64,000 nucleotides of DNA from Cylicocyclus nassatus (taxonomy: Eukaryota; Nematoda; Chromadorea; Rhabditida; Strongylidae): contig CATQJL010000223.1 of NCBI GenBank assembly GCA_958299035.1, forward strand, positions 76,153,600 to 76,217,599. The letters run 5' to 3'. Below are positions 10,001 through 22,219 of this stretch, piece after piece. Both the position numbers and the translations under genes were made by a program. Numbering within the stretch: the first letter of the stretch is position 1; every line of letters starts with the position of its first letter. The notes under the pieces are model-generated. The model made no database searches. It saw only the letters and a list, made by a program, of their open reading frames with translations, and was not told the origin of the DNA.

Positions 10001-13000
10001 TTATACAAACTCGATATTGGTCACTTCGATATCACCATCAATCCTCATTCCGATGTAGTCCTCGGCTGGATTAGGAGTGCGATGTGCGAATGTGCCGACG
10101 CGCTCGTTGTTTACGAAGATCTGGAAACAAAATTTCCTCGAGAAAACTAACAAAACATTTTTTCTTTTTAGATTATTTCCACAAAAATGCCAGAAAAGAA
10201 TTAACCTGGCGCATTACGGTAAGGATACGGTAGGTAAAATTACTTCATGGTAAAGCTCGAGACGAATGTGGCTTCGATTTCTTACTACATGGTTAACCGT
10301 AGCCCTATCATATAACGCTAACAATCAAGATGAATGTCACCTCTTTATTAGCTTCTTCTAAAGCTCTCTTTATCTTTACGTACCTTATATTCTGTTTATA
10401 TTAGGTTGGACCGAAAGTTCGTTCGCACCATTTTAAAAAAATCATAACTTTTGGTTTTTCAACCGAGTTGCGTGTTTTGATTTTTACTCTGAAAGTGCAT
10501 CCTAGAGGCACCTTTAGCGGCATTCTATTGAGCATACACTGCATAGATAAAAGAGGCAGAAGAAATTATTTAAATTTTCGATTTTCTGTGTTGGGTCATA
10601 AAAAATCTAAAAGTTGCAGCAAAAATCGGAGCAGTCGGTATTATAGGTTCTTTCACCAGTTCTTTCTAAGTGTGCAAAGTTTGCGCTTGAGCGTCTTTAT
10701 GAAAAGTTATGATTTCCCTGAAAAATGCCAAAATAAATCAAACTCGCCCTTTTGTATTGCCTGCTCGAAAATCGTAACTTTTCGTAGAGACGCTCAATCA
10801 GCGCAACTTTGCACTGTTAGAAAGAGCTGGTATTAGAACCTATAATAACGACTGCTCCGATTTTTACTGCAAGCTTCAATTTCTTATGACCCAACACAGA
10901 AAATTTGAGTATTTTTTTTTCTACTGCTTATATCTATGCAGAGTATGCTCAGTAGAACGCCACTAAGATACCGCATGAAAAGAATGAATTGCTCTTTCAG
11001 ACAAAAGTAAAAGTCAAATTGGTTGGAAAATCAGAAGTTATGAATTTTTGAAAATGGTGCGAACGAACTTTCGGTCCAACCTAATATATACAACAAACCA
11101 TTTAGAATGAATTACGATAAATACTGATGATGAATTACGATAAATACTTTTGCTGATGATTTCAAAATCTATAAAACAATCACAACAATGGCAGATAAGG
11201 CTACGCTGCAAGAAGCTCTAAATATCGTTTTTGAATGGTCGAAAACATGGAACTTGCCAATCTCTCGTGAAAAAACAAAAGTTCTACACATTGGACCTGA
11301 AGATTTGGACTATCAGTATCAAATAGAAGGAGAAATTCTGGAGTACGTTGATGAGATTCGAGATCTCGGCTTTCTGGTCTGTAGCGATCTCAGCTTTGAT
11401 AAACATTGTGAAACTATTGCTGCGAAGGGCAATGCAGCCGTACACAACTTATTCCGTGCTTTATCAAGTAGTGATCCAGCCCTCCTTATCAGAGCTTATA
11501 AAGTCTACATTAGACCTCTACTTGAGTACGGCACGGTAGTATTCAATCCCACGAAAGTAAGCTCTATACGGACCCTTGAGAAAGTGCAGAATAGTTTTAC
11601 TAGAAAACTATGGATCCGAACCAAAGGGCTTGACTATGATGAAATAGTTGATGGCAATCGGCGTAATAAAAACTTTGGATTAAATAGTTTAGCTTTCAGG
11701 AGAAGGGTATTTGACCTTATTACAGCACACAAAATCTTGTTTAAAGAGTATCAGGTCAATCCCTCGGACTTTTTCCAAATGAGGCGCTCAAGAACGAGAG
11801 GAGGGCCAATGAAGATAGTGGTCCCTAGAGCGAGAAGGAATGTGAGAAGAAGGTTTTTCGTTAATAGAGTATGCAGTGATCTTGATAAACTAATGAGGAA
11901 GGGAATGCTCCATTATAAGCTTTCACAGTTCAAAGCAGTCCTGAAGAACTATCTACTTTCTCCATGAATCTGCAGTAGGATGGTTTGATATGTTATTGTT
12001 ACTAACACTTTTGGTTCATTGTCATTCGAATATTTTGTTGATATTGCTGTTTTGTTCTTTTTTTTTTGTTGATATTGCTGTTTTGTCAACATAGGGTAGC
12101 CTATGTAATAAATAATAAAATATGAGGATACGGTAAGCATATGGTAGACTACCGCAGCTTACAGAAACACACCGCTAGGCAAACTCACCTGTATGGAATA
12201 GGGTTCATTTTCAATTTTGAGATCAAAACCGTGATTTTTCTCAAATGGAAATGGTCCTTCACGCTCTTCTTTACCCCACTGACCACCTATCCAGCAGTTT
12301 CGAACAATCTGTAACGGGGCCACAAGATGACTAACCCTTGCCACCATCAATTTTTTCTTCTCACCTGCTTCTCTTTGAATCTGGGATTGAAATGGAACAA
12401 GATATCTTTACCTCTACCTAGAAGGTCCAAATTCCAACGGTCACCTTTAGGAATAGCATGCATCAGGATGCTTTGACCTATATCAGAAAATGTGAATTAT
12501 TTTATATTATGTGCGAGTCTTGATACGTACTCGCTCGCAGACTTCCATCCGGGAAGGCTGTTTCCCATGGGATATTGTAGTACCTGCAATAGATACTACA
12601 ATAATCACCGTGACAATTTTGATGGTCCCATACCTTCCACCCCAGTGAACTCCAGACAAAGTACAGTCACCCTTAATTTGAAGATAGTCAGTGGCATCGT
12701 AACCCATGCGATGTTTGTAGAAATGAACTTTTTTCTCACCACACCAGATTTCAAACCCATCTTCATGCACTCTGAAAGGAGATTATACATAAAGTGTCAA
12801 ACTGCGCTCGAAATTGGCCGTGCCAGCACCGTACCGGTATTGCGTACGTGGGCAATTCAGCTGATCGATGCCCAACTCGTCCAATACGGTTTCGGCACGA
12901 CGTTAATACACATTCTACTGCCATAGCTCTGCCATGGCAAGGGCATGGCACCGGAACGGCGCTGGAGCGGCACCAGCAGAAGCGCAATCTGATCGCAGCT

Positions 13001-16000
13001 TTCAAAATTTTCACATTGATCTGCTCATCAAGAAGACATTTCGTGGGCAATCCTTCATTGATGAGAATTTTAAAAGTTGCAAATTTACAACCCTTTCAAG
13101 TTCTTCCGCAGTGACTCAAAAACTTGTTTTATAAGGTACTAGCTGGCTTACCCGGCTCCGCCCGGCCCTATCAATAATATACTTGTAATCAGCATGCTCG
13201 GTTACCCCCTGTGCCAACTCCCAGCCCCGTAACTCAAATTTTGCAAAAAATCGATAAAATCGATATGGATCGATGACGAAAAGTAGCCTATGACACCCGC
13301 CCGGCCCCGAAGAGTGTGTGCAAAGTATGGTCCCGATCGGTTCAGAAATGGAATTTTCTATTCGGAACATACGTACACACATACATACAGACAGACGGAC
13401 AGACAGACAAACAAACAGTTTTATATATAAGATTGCAGAAACTTGTTTATAGGGTATTGCAGGAAGCGCTTTTTGGAAATTCTTACATTTGTATATTTTG
13501 CCAGTTTTTATTATATTTTGAGGAAAAAATACTTAACAGTTTGGTTAGTCCAAGATGATTCCGATAATATTCAAGAGATTCGATCTATATTTTGATTCAT
13601 ATCTTGAACATCAGGTGAACTTTCCATTCATAGAAGTTATCAATGAATAAAGGACCATTATTTTCGCTTATCTTGAGAAAAATTATTTGCTTTAGAAGGA
13701 AAACAACCATGCTGTTCCTTTCTCGCTTGCCTAGAAAACTTACCTAATTTTGAGATCGTACGCCTCTCCTTGCTTATATGGCATCGATACGCGTTCTTCT
13801 TTTCCCCACGCTCCACTCTGAATCAAACATTTGGAAGCACAACAATGTTATTCCTTCGTATAAATGCTATTCTCACCATCTTTAACGCTTATAATTTGAA
13901 AATCTTCAAAATCACGAAAAGTTGATACCATGTAGCTGTTCATAACTATCTTATTTTCGTCAAAGCGAAGGTTGATGTGAAGAACACACACTCCAGGATC
14001 AATCAAAGGTGCACCATAGAGAAGATTGATTTCAACTCTGCAATTATTATTATATTCCATTTTTTTACTATAGAATATATAAGCTTCTTCAGGCACAAAA
14101 TGAAGAGTCACTCCCCTCCGGACGTTTTTTTTTCCAAAATTTCGGTAAGGAAGAACAGAAAGAAGGAAAGCTTCAGCGAGCAGACAATGCACAAACGCAA
14201 CCGCATCGGCGAGCTATATCTGCGTCTCTGCATCCCCATTATCTCTATGCGGCTCAAGGGCATGAAACCCGCGATGCAGCAATGAGCGCAGCTTATACAT
14301 TGCCTATGATGAAGAATGACAGGAAAATAGCAAGTCCCCGCCCCCTCGACTCCTCCCTCATAAAGTTTATTGATGTAGAACTTTTGTTATCCTACCTGTT
14401 AGCATCAGTATCTATTCTTCCATGGATATCTATCGTCTGTCCAGCCTTTAGCGGCTCTCCGAGGTTGGATATATAGGGCACAGGAATTGGTGCATCTCCA
14501 GGGTGAGCCTGCACAGTAATCGCATTAGCAAGGATGAAAGGCTTACAAGGAAATCAATACATCAATACTCAAAAAAAACCGATAAAAATGTCTTTGTCTA
14601 AAGAAAAGTATTATATTATTCATATTCGAAACTTTAAAGAGCAGGTTTTATGATGAACTTCGAAATGTTCGAAGTTAATCATAAAATCTCCTCAAAAGTT
14701 TTTGAATGGAACTAGCTCGAATGTTACTAGGGTTTTTAGAGGCGAAACCTATAGAGTGTATGAGATAAAAATGAAGATATTGATAATTGCTGAAGAGATG
14801 CTCATCTAAGATTTTGCAACTGTACAAAAGGTCCCAAAAGTAAGTACTCACTTTTTGGTCATTAATAACTCCCTTCCGACTGTGCATTCTTCTTAGCTCC
14901 AAGTACCATTCAGTAGAGGAGGCTAGATTTACAGTATTAAGCGAATTACCCATCTCCCTTCATTGCTGTAGATTACGGTAATAACTTTGTGAAGGGTTTT
15001 GAGCCACCAGTGGCTACATATTGCCCAAAATAATACTGAACGGGCGAAAACTTTATCGTTAGGCTAAACTGAGTCACTGATCATTAGTACAAAATTTGCG
15101 CGTTATCTTAAGGTTTTTTTCATGAGTCATGCCTTGTAGACCGCAGCGACGTTGTTTTCAGTGTTTTTCAAAATTGCTGCTTGGACCACTTTAAATTCTT
15201 GAAAATTCATAAATAATTGTCTGACGAAGCCAGCATGTCTGAAAAGAACACTGCATCACGCCTTTCCAGGTTTTTTGTGGGATTTTCTGTTCAAACGGCC
15301 TATTTCACAATGCCGCTGTGTGCTGAAAGTTCCTAACGTAATCTTACACTAACAAACAATGGGTGATTCGCTCCATACTGTAAATCTAAGTTGAAGCCTT
15401 TTTTACTGAATAGTACTTAAAGGCACCGTCCACCCAAAATCTCGAATTCAATGTTTTTGTCGCCTTCAGGCCTTCTGAAAGCCCTGGTTCCGAATATGGA
15501 GTCGAAAATCCGCGAAACTCCCAAAAATCCCTGCTACTTCCGGAGCGGATTTCTCGCTCCAGAAGCAGTATTTTGCGGCGAAGCTTGGAGGTTTGTCTAG
15601 TATAGGGGCCCACAATAGTATGTCATCATAATCTCGCCAAACTCCATTTTGGGTGGGCGGTGCCTTTAAGACTAGCATCAGTAAGCAAATAAACCGGTGT
15701 TTGAACTATCTATCCCCAGCAACGCTATCAGTCTACCCCCCCCCCCGGTTGCTCACTTACATACGAAATCTATTTTACCTCGTCTACTACCAGTCCTTTC
15801 AAAAGAGATAAATAGATGAGCCATACCCGTTGGATACGCGCTACCATGGTGACTCACAGAAAATCGTAAAGCGGCAAAAATGGGTCAATCTATGTTTTTT
15901 TCCGGTAACGAGAGGATTTAGGGGAGCAGGAGTGAAGCACTAAAACTTGACAGTGGACCATAACCATATTTTTCAGATTTGAAGCTGTTTAGCCTCCAGT

Positions 16001-19000
16001 ACCTCCCCCGCCCCCGCATGTAAGTGATAGCACAGCAAACGGATACGATTCTTACAAATGATAACGGATACACTTTTACAGATGCAATCCTTTTCAGCCT
16101 TCAAAAATCAGCGCACTGAATGAAAAGCACTCTCCCCCCCCCACCCTTCGAAACCATAACAGCTCAGCGAACAGACTGTTTCGACACAGTACTGCAAGCG
16201 ATTTGAAAAGGAGAGAGAGGCGGAAAAAGAAACACGCAATGAATCATGGGTACTATACAAAATTAGGTCTTTGGATTACGAAAGTGAATGATGAATGAAA
16301 TTCTGTAAGCCTTTCAGACATCAAAGTCATTGGAAGTAACTACAGCTCGAAAAACTCTCTGGAATGAATTTGATCTTCTGATTCACACCTTCAAACTACA
16401 AAAGTTATGATTTTCTGATGAAAACATTATCAATATTCTACTTGTACATTTCAAAAAATAAGTAAACCGTAACGTCCTTTCTGAATGAACTCCGGAGATA
16501 TTCTTTAGGCTACACATTTTTTCATAAAATTTATCATGATTCGGATTCAGATCAGTTTTTCTAATCGATGGTAGAGGAAAACCGATAAATCATCAAGTTC
16601 ATAGCATGTATTGGTCAGAAGTAACTCGAAGGTAGCATTCTCGATTTTCTCAACTGAAAAAGTTAACTATGACTGTCAATCATCCGAAGTTCAAAACTGG
16701 TCATTGAACAGCAGTTCCGCTATTGAGCGGCATGCCATTGAGATCATGGGCAGTAATTATCTTTCAGCGGCCCAGTTAGTAACAGAAAAATCAGAAACTT
16801 TTGCACTGATTCAAATGTTAAGTTGGCACATAAGCTATGCAACTTTATCTATAACTTTTGTCTTTTTGAGTGTAGCGCATTCATTTTCTGGCAAAATAAG
16901 CATGATGTAAGCTGCAAATGCGGACATTTTTGCTAAATTTTGGTATATTATGTAAGTGTTACGGTAGGTTTGCGGTACAATCGTCAGATTTTGCTGAAAC
17001 TTGACCTATGGGAGTTATTCGACATGCTGATCACAAATATGAGGCCCATCTCGCATGAAAAGGCCTCGTTCGTAAAGTCAAAAGATGAATGTTACCTTAG
17101 CGACAAACGAATATGATACTCGAGTTCACCGCATTGGATTACCCTATTGTGCAATGATTCAATGAATTCTGAGGTTTTGCAGCACTGACAGACTGTCCTC
17201 GAATCTTGACGCATTTGACTTGTTCTATTTTCAAAAGCTCCTTATCTTAGTTTGTCTTTGAATTTCACTCTTTCTTAACTGATTCTAATGTATCAACTTC
17301 TAGCTACATGCTGCCTGTAATTCCTTTGAAATATGTTATTCCATATGTTATGTTATAATTCCTTTGAGATATGTTATTTCATTCAAGTTTTGTACGACTT
17401 TATGTTTGCCAAAAACCGTAAAACCTCGATTTTCAAGCGTTTTCGAAAATTGCTCAAATTTTTTCTACCACCTTATCACAAACCAAACAGTTTCCGCAGG
17501 CTTGCACTTACGCTCTACAGGATGTCGAAAAATGAGAATGTTACATTCTAATTCTGTAAGAAGAAAGTTATGGGAAACGTTGCAAAACCTATGTGCCAAC
17601 CTAATAAAACTGAAAACCCGCTGTTATAGAGCGAAGTCCTAAAAAACATTCAATTCTGACTAGGGAAGGAACTGCTCTTTTGAGACGAGATGTACATTGT
17701 CTTGTAGAGCTTGGAACGCTGATCCCAAATCTACCTTTGCTATCTACTGCGGGCTTCTGGGCGAGGAGTCATGGAAATTTTTGTGAGTGAAAGTTCGAAT
17801 TCAAGACTAGTATGAGATCAGTCGTATTCTTTTCCCAACGTTAAAATAAGGCAGCAACGAGTTGGTATGCTTGTATCAAGAATATTTATTGCACCGAGTG
17901 AGCCGAATATCAGTTAAGCCCAAGGAAGAACGTTACATCTGACTATACACTAATCTTGCATTCAACTTTATGCTCACAAAAACTTCCAAAACTTCCCTTC
18001 TAGAAGCCCGTAGCAGATAGAAAAGGTATACTTGGAATTAGCGCTTCAAGCTTTATAAGATGGTGTACATCTCATCTCAAAAGGCCACATCGACCAATAT
18101 TCCTTCCCTTGTGAGAAGAGAGGTTAGAGGAAGACTGGAGTTTATCTGCAAACAAACCGAATACAAGAAATCCATCTTCTTGATGCGTTGAAAACCTGGT
18201 TTTGAATGGCCTTCACTCTGAGTGTGTCATTCTAAAGGAATGTTTTTTTAGAAACATATACTACACAGCTGCTGCATGACGAAAACAGGATAATCTTTGA
18301 CGATATGCTATTTTTTTGGATGCATTCATAAACGACGGCATGAAAAGGGAGAACTTCTTCTAAAAACAGAAAGTCATTTGCAATATCCTGGTTCGCTCTC
18401 TCCCCTCCTAAGGCCTCGGACAAAGTTCACGCGATTTGATTTGATCGTCGCGCTTCAATCGCTACAAGACGACTGTTACGAGTTCATTGCATGCCGATCA
18501 GCTTGCATTTCGGTTGTGATACTTGTCCAGCTCGAAATTTTTGGATGTAAAATGAAAATGAGTGAAACGGCGATTAAGTCGCGACGATTAAAGCGCATGA
18601 ACTCTGTCCGAGGCCTAAGACCTACACGAAATGATCAGTCTGGCCTAACCTATTCATTCTGGCGACGCTATTCCATTATCAGAATATTAATTGACGATAT
18701 TATTGCAAAATAACGGAACTTCTTCAAAAAAAACGATGACACAAGAGGAAAAATGGGTAGCCTATTTTCCGGTGAATAAGCCGCAGTGGTCCTAGTTTAC
18801 ATCGACCAACCCAAACACATCAAAGAACCCTCTCAGCCAATGGACCCTATACCTTGCTGCGTATTGCCTGGAAGAATCATGCGGCATAAGGAACGCTTTT
18901 CCAAACACAATGAAACGGCTGAGTAGCTCGTTTGAAAAACTGAAAAAGTGCGGCTTATACACCTGAAAATAGGGTACTTTTGGAGTACGGAAAAAAATCT

Positions 19001-20350
19001 TATCACGAACTTCAAAGTTTTTTTCCCGGAAGCTATCGAACAACAATTTTTTGCAGATCGAACTCATGCAATTCTAATCAGAGTGGTCTCGATCACGCAG
19101 AAGCAGATCTTTTTCTAAAGAGCACTATTCAAAGACCGGAGACTCTCGATGGATTTTCTGCTCTGATCTGTACCCTACGATCTGGTAATTAGAAAAAAAG
19201 GTAAACTGGTTATGTGCGTCCAGCGGACCTAAATCAATCATCCACTAAAAATTAGGTTGTCGACAAAAATTTCGAAAAGATTCTACAGGTTTGTGCTTCA
19301 ATCAATCAAAGGTTTTGAGCTAAAAATAAGATACCGAGGAAATTCTTTGAAAAATTTTCAATAAATAAATTGTATCAACAGAAGTCAGGGTTCATGGCAA
19401 AACCCACAACTGAAAATATACAAACCAAGCAAAATTCAAAAGAAAAGCTTTAAGTACTTCTTTTACTTTGGTTTTTAGGCTAACAGCTCCGCCCTTTGTT
19501 TCTAGACTTTTTCCTCAAGCAGCATCATACTTCACCTTTTCTGGATAGGTTACACTTTCTTCCTTGTGTTGACAAAGAAAATGATGGAAAGAGTAGGTAA
19601 TTCGCTATGAACATTCATAAGGACGCTCATGTACGAAAAATCAAAATATGCACTTTGGAAACGTTTATGGGAAGAAGTGGCATAAGAAGAATTCTACAAT
19701 TTAGAATGATCTGGAAGATTCAGCAATGGGTAATCCTGATATCGATGAACATCATAGCGAAAATTCAAAGAGAAAAGATTAAAAGTTTGAAAAATAAGGA
19801 AGTTTGTGAGTTTTTGAAGTAAAGCGATACCTCAAGAAAATTTGAGGAAGAAATTTTGAGTGCAAGTTCATCAATTCTTTATAAAATCCACCAAGGTGCT
19901 TAGAAACAGGAGGAAATCAACTGTGCAATATTTTTCAAAGAATGCCAATTTTAAGTTAAATTTTAACACTCGATAAATGAGCGAAGCCATTCAGTTTTTC
20001 ATACAAGAATTTCAACTGAGGATAGTGAAGCACAAAAATCTTGCGAAAACTCAGATTTGAATCTAGGATATCGACTGTTGATATCAAAAAAATTTCGTAA
20101 CGCAAAAGCTCAATAAACCCAGAAACTTAACAGTTCCCCAGAAACTTGGATTTAATTTGTAAAAACGATTGCAGCTATTTGAAGAATTATTACGATTTTA
20201 TTCGATAAAAATAATGAGAATTCAGTTCTCGCTTGAAAAGTTGTTTCTATAAGTTTAAAAAAGGATTTCAGGATTCCCAAGACCTTCATCTTGCATTTTC
20301 GTGACTCAGAACCCTAGAAAAACCCAAGTATGCATTGAACAACTCACCAT
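10001..20350 (-). CDS. Galectin A, tandem-repeat (two-CRD) lectin, lec family
   Basis: Beta-galactoside-binding lectin of 280 aa. Exons 5'->3' on the minus strand: 20350-20348 (ATG only), 14508-14396, 14037-13929, 13817-13744, 12771-12634, 12583-12531, 12477-12365, 12308-12189, 10120-10001. All introns are GT..AG and phases add up to 843 coding bases. CRD1 keeps H59, N61, R63 (HINLRF), N72, W79, E82 and R84 (WGKEER). CRD2 keeps H192, N194, R196 (HFNPRF), N205, W212, E215 and R217. The linker near residue 145 is WGGRYYN. There is no signal peptide, as is normal for galectins, which are cytosolic or leave by an unconventional route. Length matches C. elegans LEC-1 (about 279 aa, from memory). 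Intron 8 carries a MITE and a CR1-like fragment; intron 4 carries a Helitron-like element. The exon 6 donor follows an A instead of G, giving a Ser codon. Confidence 0.93.
10401..11084. mobile_element. Palindromic mariner-type MITE (684 bp)
   Basis: Ends are TTAGGTTGGACCGAAAGTTC and its reverse complement, flanked by TA on both sides (10399-10400, 11085-11086). The inverted repeat is not limited to the ends: matching arms cover nearly the whole element (for example 'gagcagtcg..attataggttc' pairs with 'gaacctataat..cgactgctc'). It lies in intron 8 of galectin A. Intron 8 of galectin C has the same flank with no insertion ('ttctgtttat' at about 50850), which serves as an empty site. Confidence 0.88.
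11149..12130 (+). mobile_element. 5'-truncated CR1-like LINE, reverse transcriptase C-terminus
   Basis: A long open frame runs in phase from FADDFKIYK (11149, the catalytic FADD box) through the Met at 11188 to the stop at 11965-11967. It then shows VLHIG, IRDLGFLV, a run like SFDKHCETI, YIRPLLEYGTVVFNP, LEKVQNSFTRKLW, and FFVNRVCSDL, all typical of the thumb and C-terminal region of CR1/jockey-type non-LTR reverse transcriptases. Everything upstream of the FADD box (endonuclease, RT motifs 0-B) is missing, as expected for 5' truncation. The 3' tail contains a repeated 'gttgatattgctgttttg' and 'aataaataataaaat'. It lies antisense in intron 8 of galectin A. About 270 codons without a stop suggest a recent insertion. 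Confidence 0.8.
12780..13110. repeat. GC-rich block in intron 4, shared by all three galectins
   Basis: The block 'tgccatggcaagggca..' followed by 'gcagaagcgcaatctga' and 'cgtgggcaatccttca.tgat' recurs in intron 4 of B (27580-27930) and C (51590-51940). It is GC-richer than neighbouring intron DNA. No frame is conserved across the three copies, so coding is unlikely. It may be an old SINE or a regulatory segment. Confidence 0.55.
13139..13432 (-). mobile_element. Helitron-like element, family HB, copy 1
   Basis: On the minus strand it begins TCTTATATATAAAACTG after an A and ends GTAAGCCAGCTAG before a T, the A|TC...CTAG|T arrangement expected of Helitrons. A short GC hairpin (CGGGCGGAGCCGGG) lies about 10 bases before the 3' end. 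It lies in intron 4 of galectin A and is absent from B and C. At 294 bp it is non-autonomous. A much longer relative is at 47762-48885. Confidence 0.7.
14825..15420. mobile_element. Tc1/mariner-type MITE fragment in intron 1 of A
   Basis: The left end ACAAAAGGTCCCAAAAGTAA and the following 'ttggtcattaataactccc' match the terminal region of the elements at 42372-43114 and 59072-59717, as do internal phrases such as 'cattgctgtagattacgg' and 'gttttgagcca'. The right end is missing where another MITE begins at 15421. Gene B lacks this insertion at the equivalent place. Confidence 0.6.
15421..15665. mobile_element. piggyBac-like MITE with TTAA duplication (245 bp)
   Basis: Ends are AGGCACCGTCCACCCAAAAT and, inverted, AGGCACCGCCCACCCAAAAT (19 of 20 identical). 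TTAA flanks both ends (15417-15420 and 15666-15669), the target duplication typical of piggyBac-type elements. No transposase is present. It adjoins the truncated Tc1/mariner-type fragment in intron 1 of galectin A. Confidence 0.8.
17659..18112. mobile_element. Palindromic MITE, family P, copy 2
   Basis: The left arm (ACTAGGGAAGG..CTTGTAGAGCTTGGAACGCT..CTGCGGGCTTCTGG) is the reverse complement of the right arm ending TCCTTCCCTTGT, with more mismatches than copy 1 at 5338-5795. It lies in intron 1 of galectin A, and I saw no counterpart in intron 1 of B. Confidence 0.75.
19017..19195. other. Conserved block in galectin intron 1, copy A
   Basis: This 180-bp segment ('cccggaagctatcgaacaac' through 'caaagaccggag' to 'ttttctgctctgatc') recurs in B (32217-32405) and C (55434-55617) and looks better conserved than the intron DNA around it. 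It is GC-richer and has a small hairpin around ACCGG..CCGG in B and C. The frames differ among copies, so it is probably not coding. It could be an old repeat or a regulatory element. Confidence 0.5.
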
Positions 20351-20420
20351 CGCGTGTCGATCGAGCTGCGAATGTTGTTCGGGGCGTTTTTCGTTTGTCT
20401 GAATGACCACGCCCCCCCCC
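20351..20420 (-). promoter_or_regulatory. Exon 1 leader and proximal promoter of galectin A
   Basis: Immediately upstream of the ATG on the minus strand is CGCAGCTCGATCGACACGCG, nearly the same in genes B and C. Further upstream is GGGCGTGGTC, shared with B and altered in C. ATTCGCAG could serve as a trans-splice acceptor in a nematode, but this is inference. The C-run at 20413-20425 may vary in length. Confidence 0.5.
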
Positions 20421-21191
20421 CCCCCTATTTGTTGTTAGGGCGATGATCAACATCAAAAGCTAACCGGGGGGAGGGTGGAGAGGGAAGAAAGATGAGAGGT
20501 CAAACGAGAGCATGTTATAAGAATTAGTGCACTTCATAACATAAAGTTAGTTGCAAATTTTATCACTTCAATATCCGGATTTGATCTACCGAAATTCTTT
20601 GACTGACTCATTTATGATTCCATCATAAACCTGAGTTATTGTAAGGTGGTAGGTCAAATGGAATTATAGCCGTTAAAGAAGTTTGTAATCATTATTTATT
20701 GCTATATCGAGAGTGTATTGATCTACCGTACGATCTACCGTATGGGAGCCTTTTGATTGGTTCAGGTAGACTTCGCGCGATCTTCTGATACTGTAATACA
20801 GTAGATTAGATTGGCACTAGTTCATAAGATCAAGTTGCGTAGTAAATATGCATTTGGGATAAAATCACACATGCATTCCGGGATACCCGAAACTTTTGAT
20901 GTGGAGCAGCGCATTCATCGCTGGAGAGTTTGCAGACGCACAGCGCTGGCATTTCCCAAGCAAAAAAAGAGGGGGATGAAAAGACGCAGACAAGGGTTCC
21001 TAGCACGATATGATGTACTGTAGTTGTGAAACGGCGCGAATCGTTGCAAGGCGGATGAGCCAATCCAATTTCTGCCTAAACTGGGCTGGAACTTGCTGTA
21101 TATAGAAAATAGCAAAACAGTTTTCATATTTCGAGCGAAACACATTTTTAGGCTCTCTCCCGCCCCTCCCATACCGCTTACTAATTTTCCC

Positions 21192-21584
21192 TGTTGGATG
21201 GAAAGGATCAGCGATCTACAATATTTGATGGCGGGAAAAGGAGAGGCCGATTTGACCTCTCGGAAGGGTATAAAAGAAGCGGATAAGGGGGAGCCGCGAG
21301 CAGAAGACGCTCGCGGGGAGTAGAAACGAGCTGGCCAGAAGAGAACCAGACCTCCCCCCAAGTAACGACCAAGCCAAGTAATCGAGCCCAACGAGAGGGT
21401 CAAATCTTGCATCCCCCCAGCTCCAAGTTTTGCACTAGTTGTTGTTATTTTCTTGTTGGCCCTCGGGCCCTTGTTGTTGTTTCTGCGGTTTTTCTGTACA
21501 TAAAGCGTTCTTCTTCCGCGCGTGTCCTGCCAGTTAAAGGTTCAAACCTTTTTTCCATACCGCTAGACCGTCGACTCCATTACA
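21192..21584 (+). mobile_element. Solo LTR (393 bp) with 4-bp target duplication
   Basis: It begins TGTTGGATGG and ends CCATTACA, with TCCC on both sides (21188-21191 and 21585-21588). The inverted arm of the palindrome and the gene B upstream region have the uninterrupted sequence, which defines both boundaries. Inside are TATAAAA at 21269-21275 and a GC-rich segment. TG...CA ends and a 4-bp duplication fit an LTR retrotransposon; which superfamily is not known. Confidence 0.75.
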
Positions 21585-22038
21585 TCCCTCACTTCCTTAG
21601 TGCGAAAGTAGTTTACATTATTCTTCTGAATTTTTAAAGCCATTTTCGGCCCATTCCAGCAACTTTTGGCCTGTCTTTTCAAACCTTGTTCCATCAATCT
21701 TTCTTGTTCCAAGACGTGAAATAGATCTATTGGTGTTAGGCGGTCGTTCTTTTTCTCTATGCTACTACCAAGACGAAATTTCTTTTCAAAGCTTTATGCA
21801 TACGAAACGCTCATTATGAAAAATCGGTTCTCTTGGCATTGTTTCAAAGGCAAAACGTACTTTGGATACATTATAAGTTTACAATGCATATCTCTCGTGC
21901 TACTGCTCTCTGATCATTACCTAGCCTTAATCCGATCGCCAAGCCCCATCTTCCAATCGCCAAGCCAATTGGATCAAAGGATATATCGCTCGGCGGATGA
22001 AAAAAATGGTTTGGAATCTGCATTTGAAGACAACTGAC

Positions 22039-22219
22039 GTACCCTTTGATTCAAATGCCTTGCCGACTAGAAAACGGCTTCGTGACCTAATTGAGTCCAG
22101 GTAATGATCAGAGAACACGCGCGTGAGACAGACGCAGACTGCGTCGCGGGCGCGAGCGGTCTTAATTAGGTCACAAAGCCCCGCCTTCCAGCCACCAAGA
22201 CAGTTGAATCGAAGGGCAC
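22039..22219. mobile_element. Small MITE at the palindrome centre
   Basis: Ends GTACCCTTTGATTCAA and TTGAATCGAAGGGCAC are imperfect inverted repeats. It shares 'gacgcagactgcgtcgcgg' with 39722-39867, where the ends are GTGCCCTTTGATTCAAC and GAATCAGAGGGTATGC. Inner arms GTGACCTAATT and AATTAGGTCAC form a second inverted repeat. It lies where the two palindrome arms meet. Confidence 0.6.

Noticed and set aside
10468..10836. 122-codon plus-strand frame
   Set aside because: It lies wholly inside a palindromic mariner-type MITE, has no motif, and owes its length to the inverted repeat.
13848..14192. A separate 114-aa protein gene
   Set aside because: It is read-through of galectin A exon 3 into intron DNA on both sides; the galectin exon within it is real, the rest is not.
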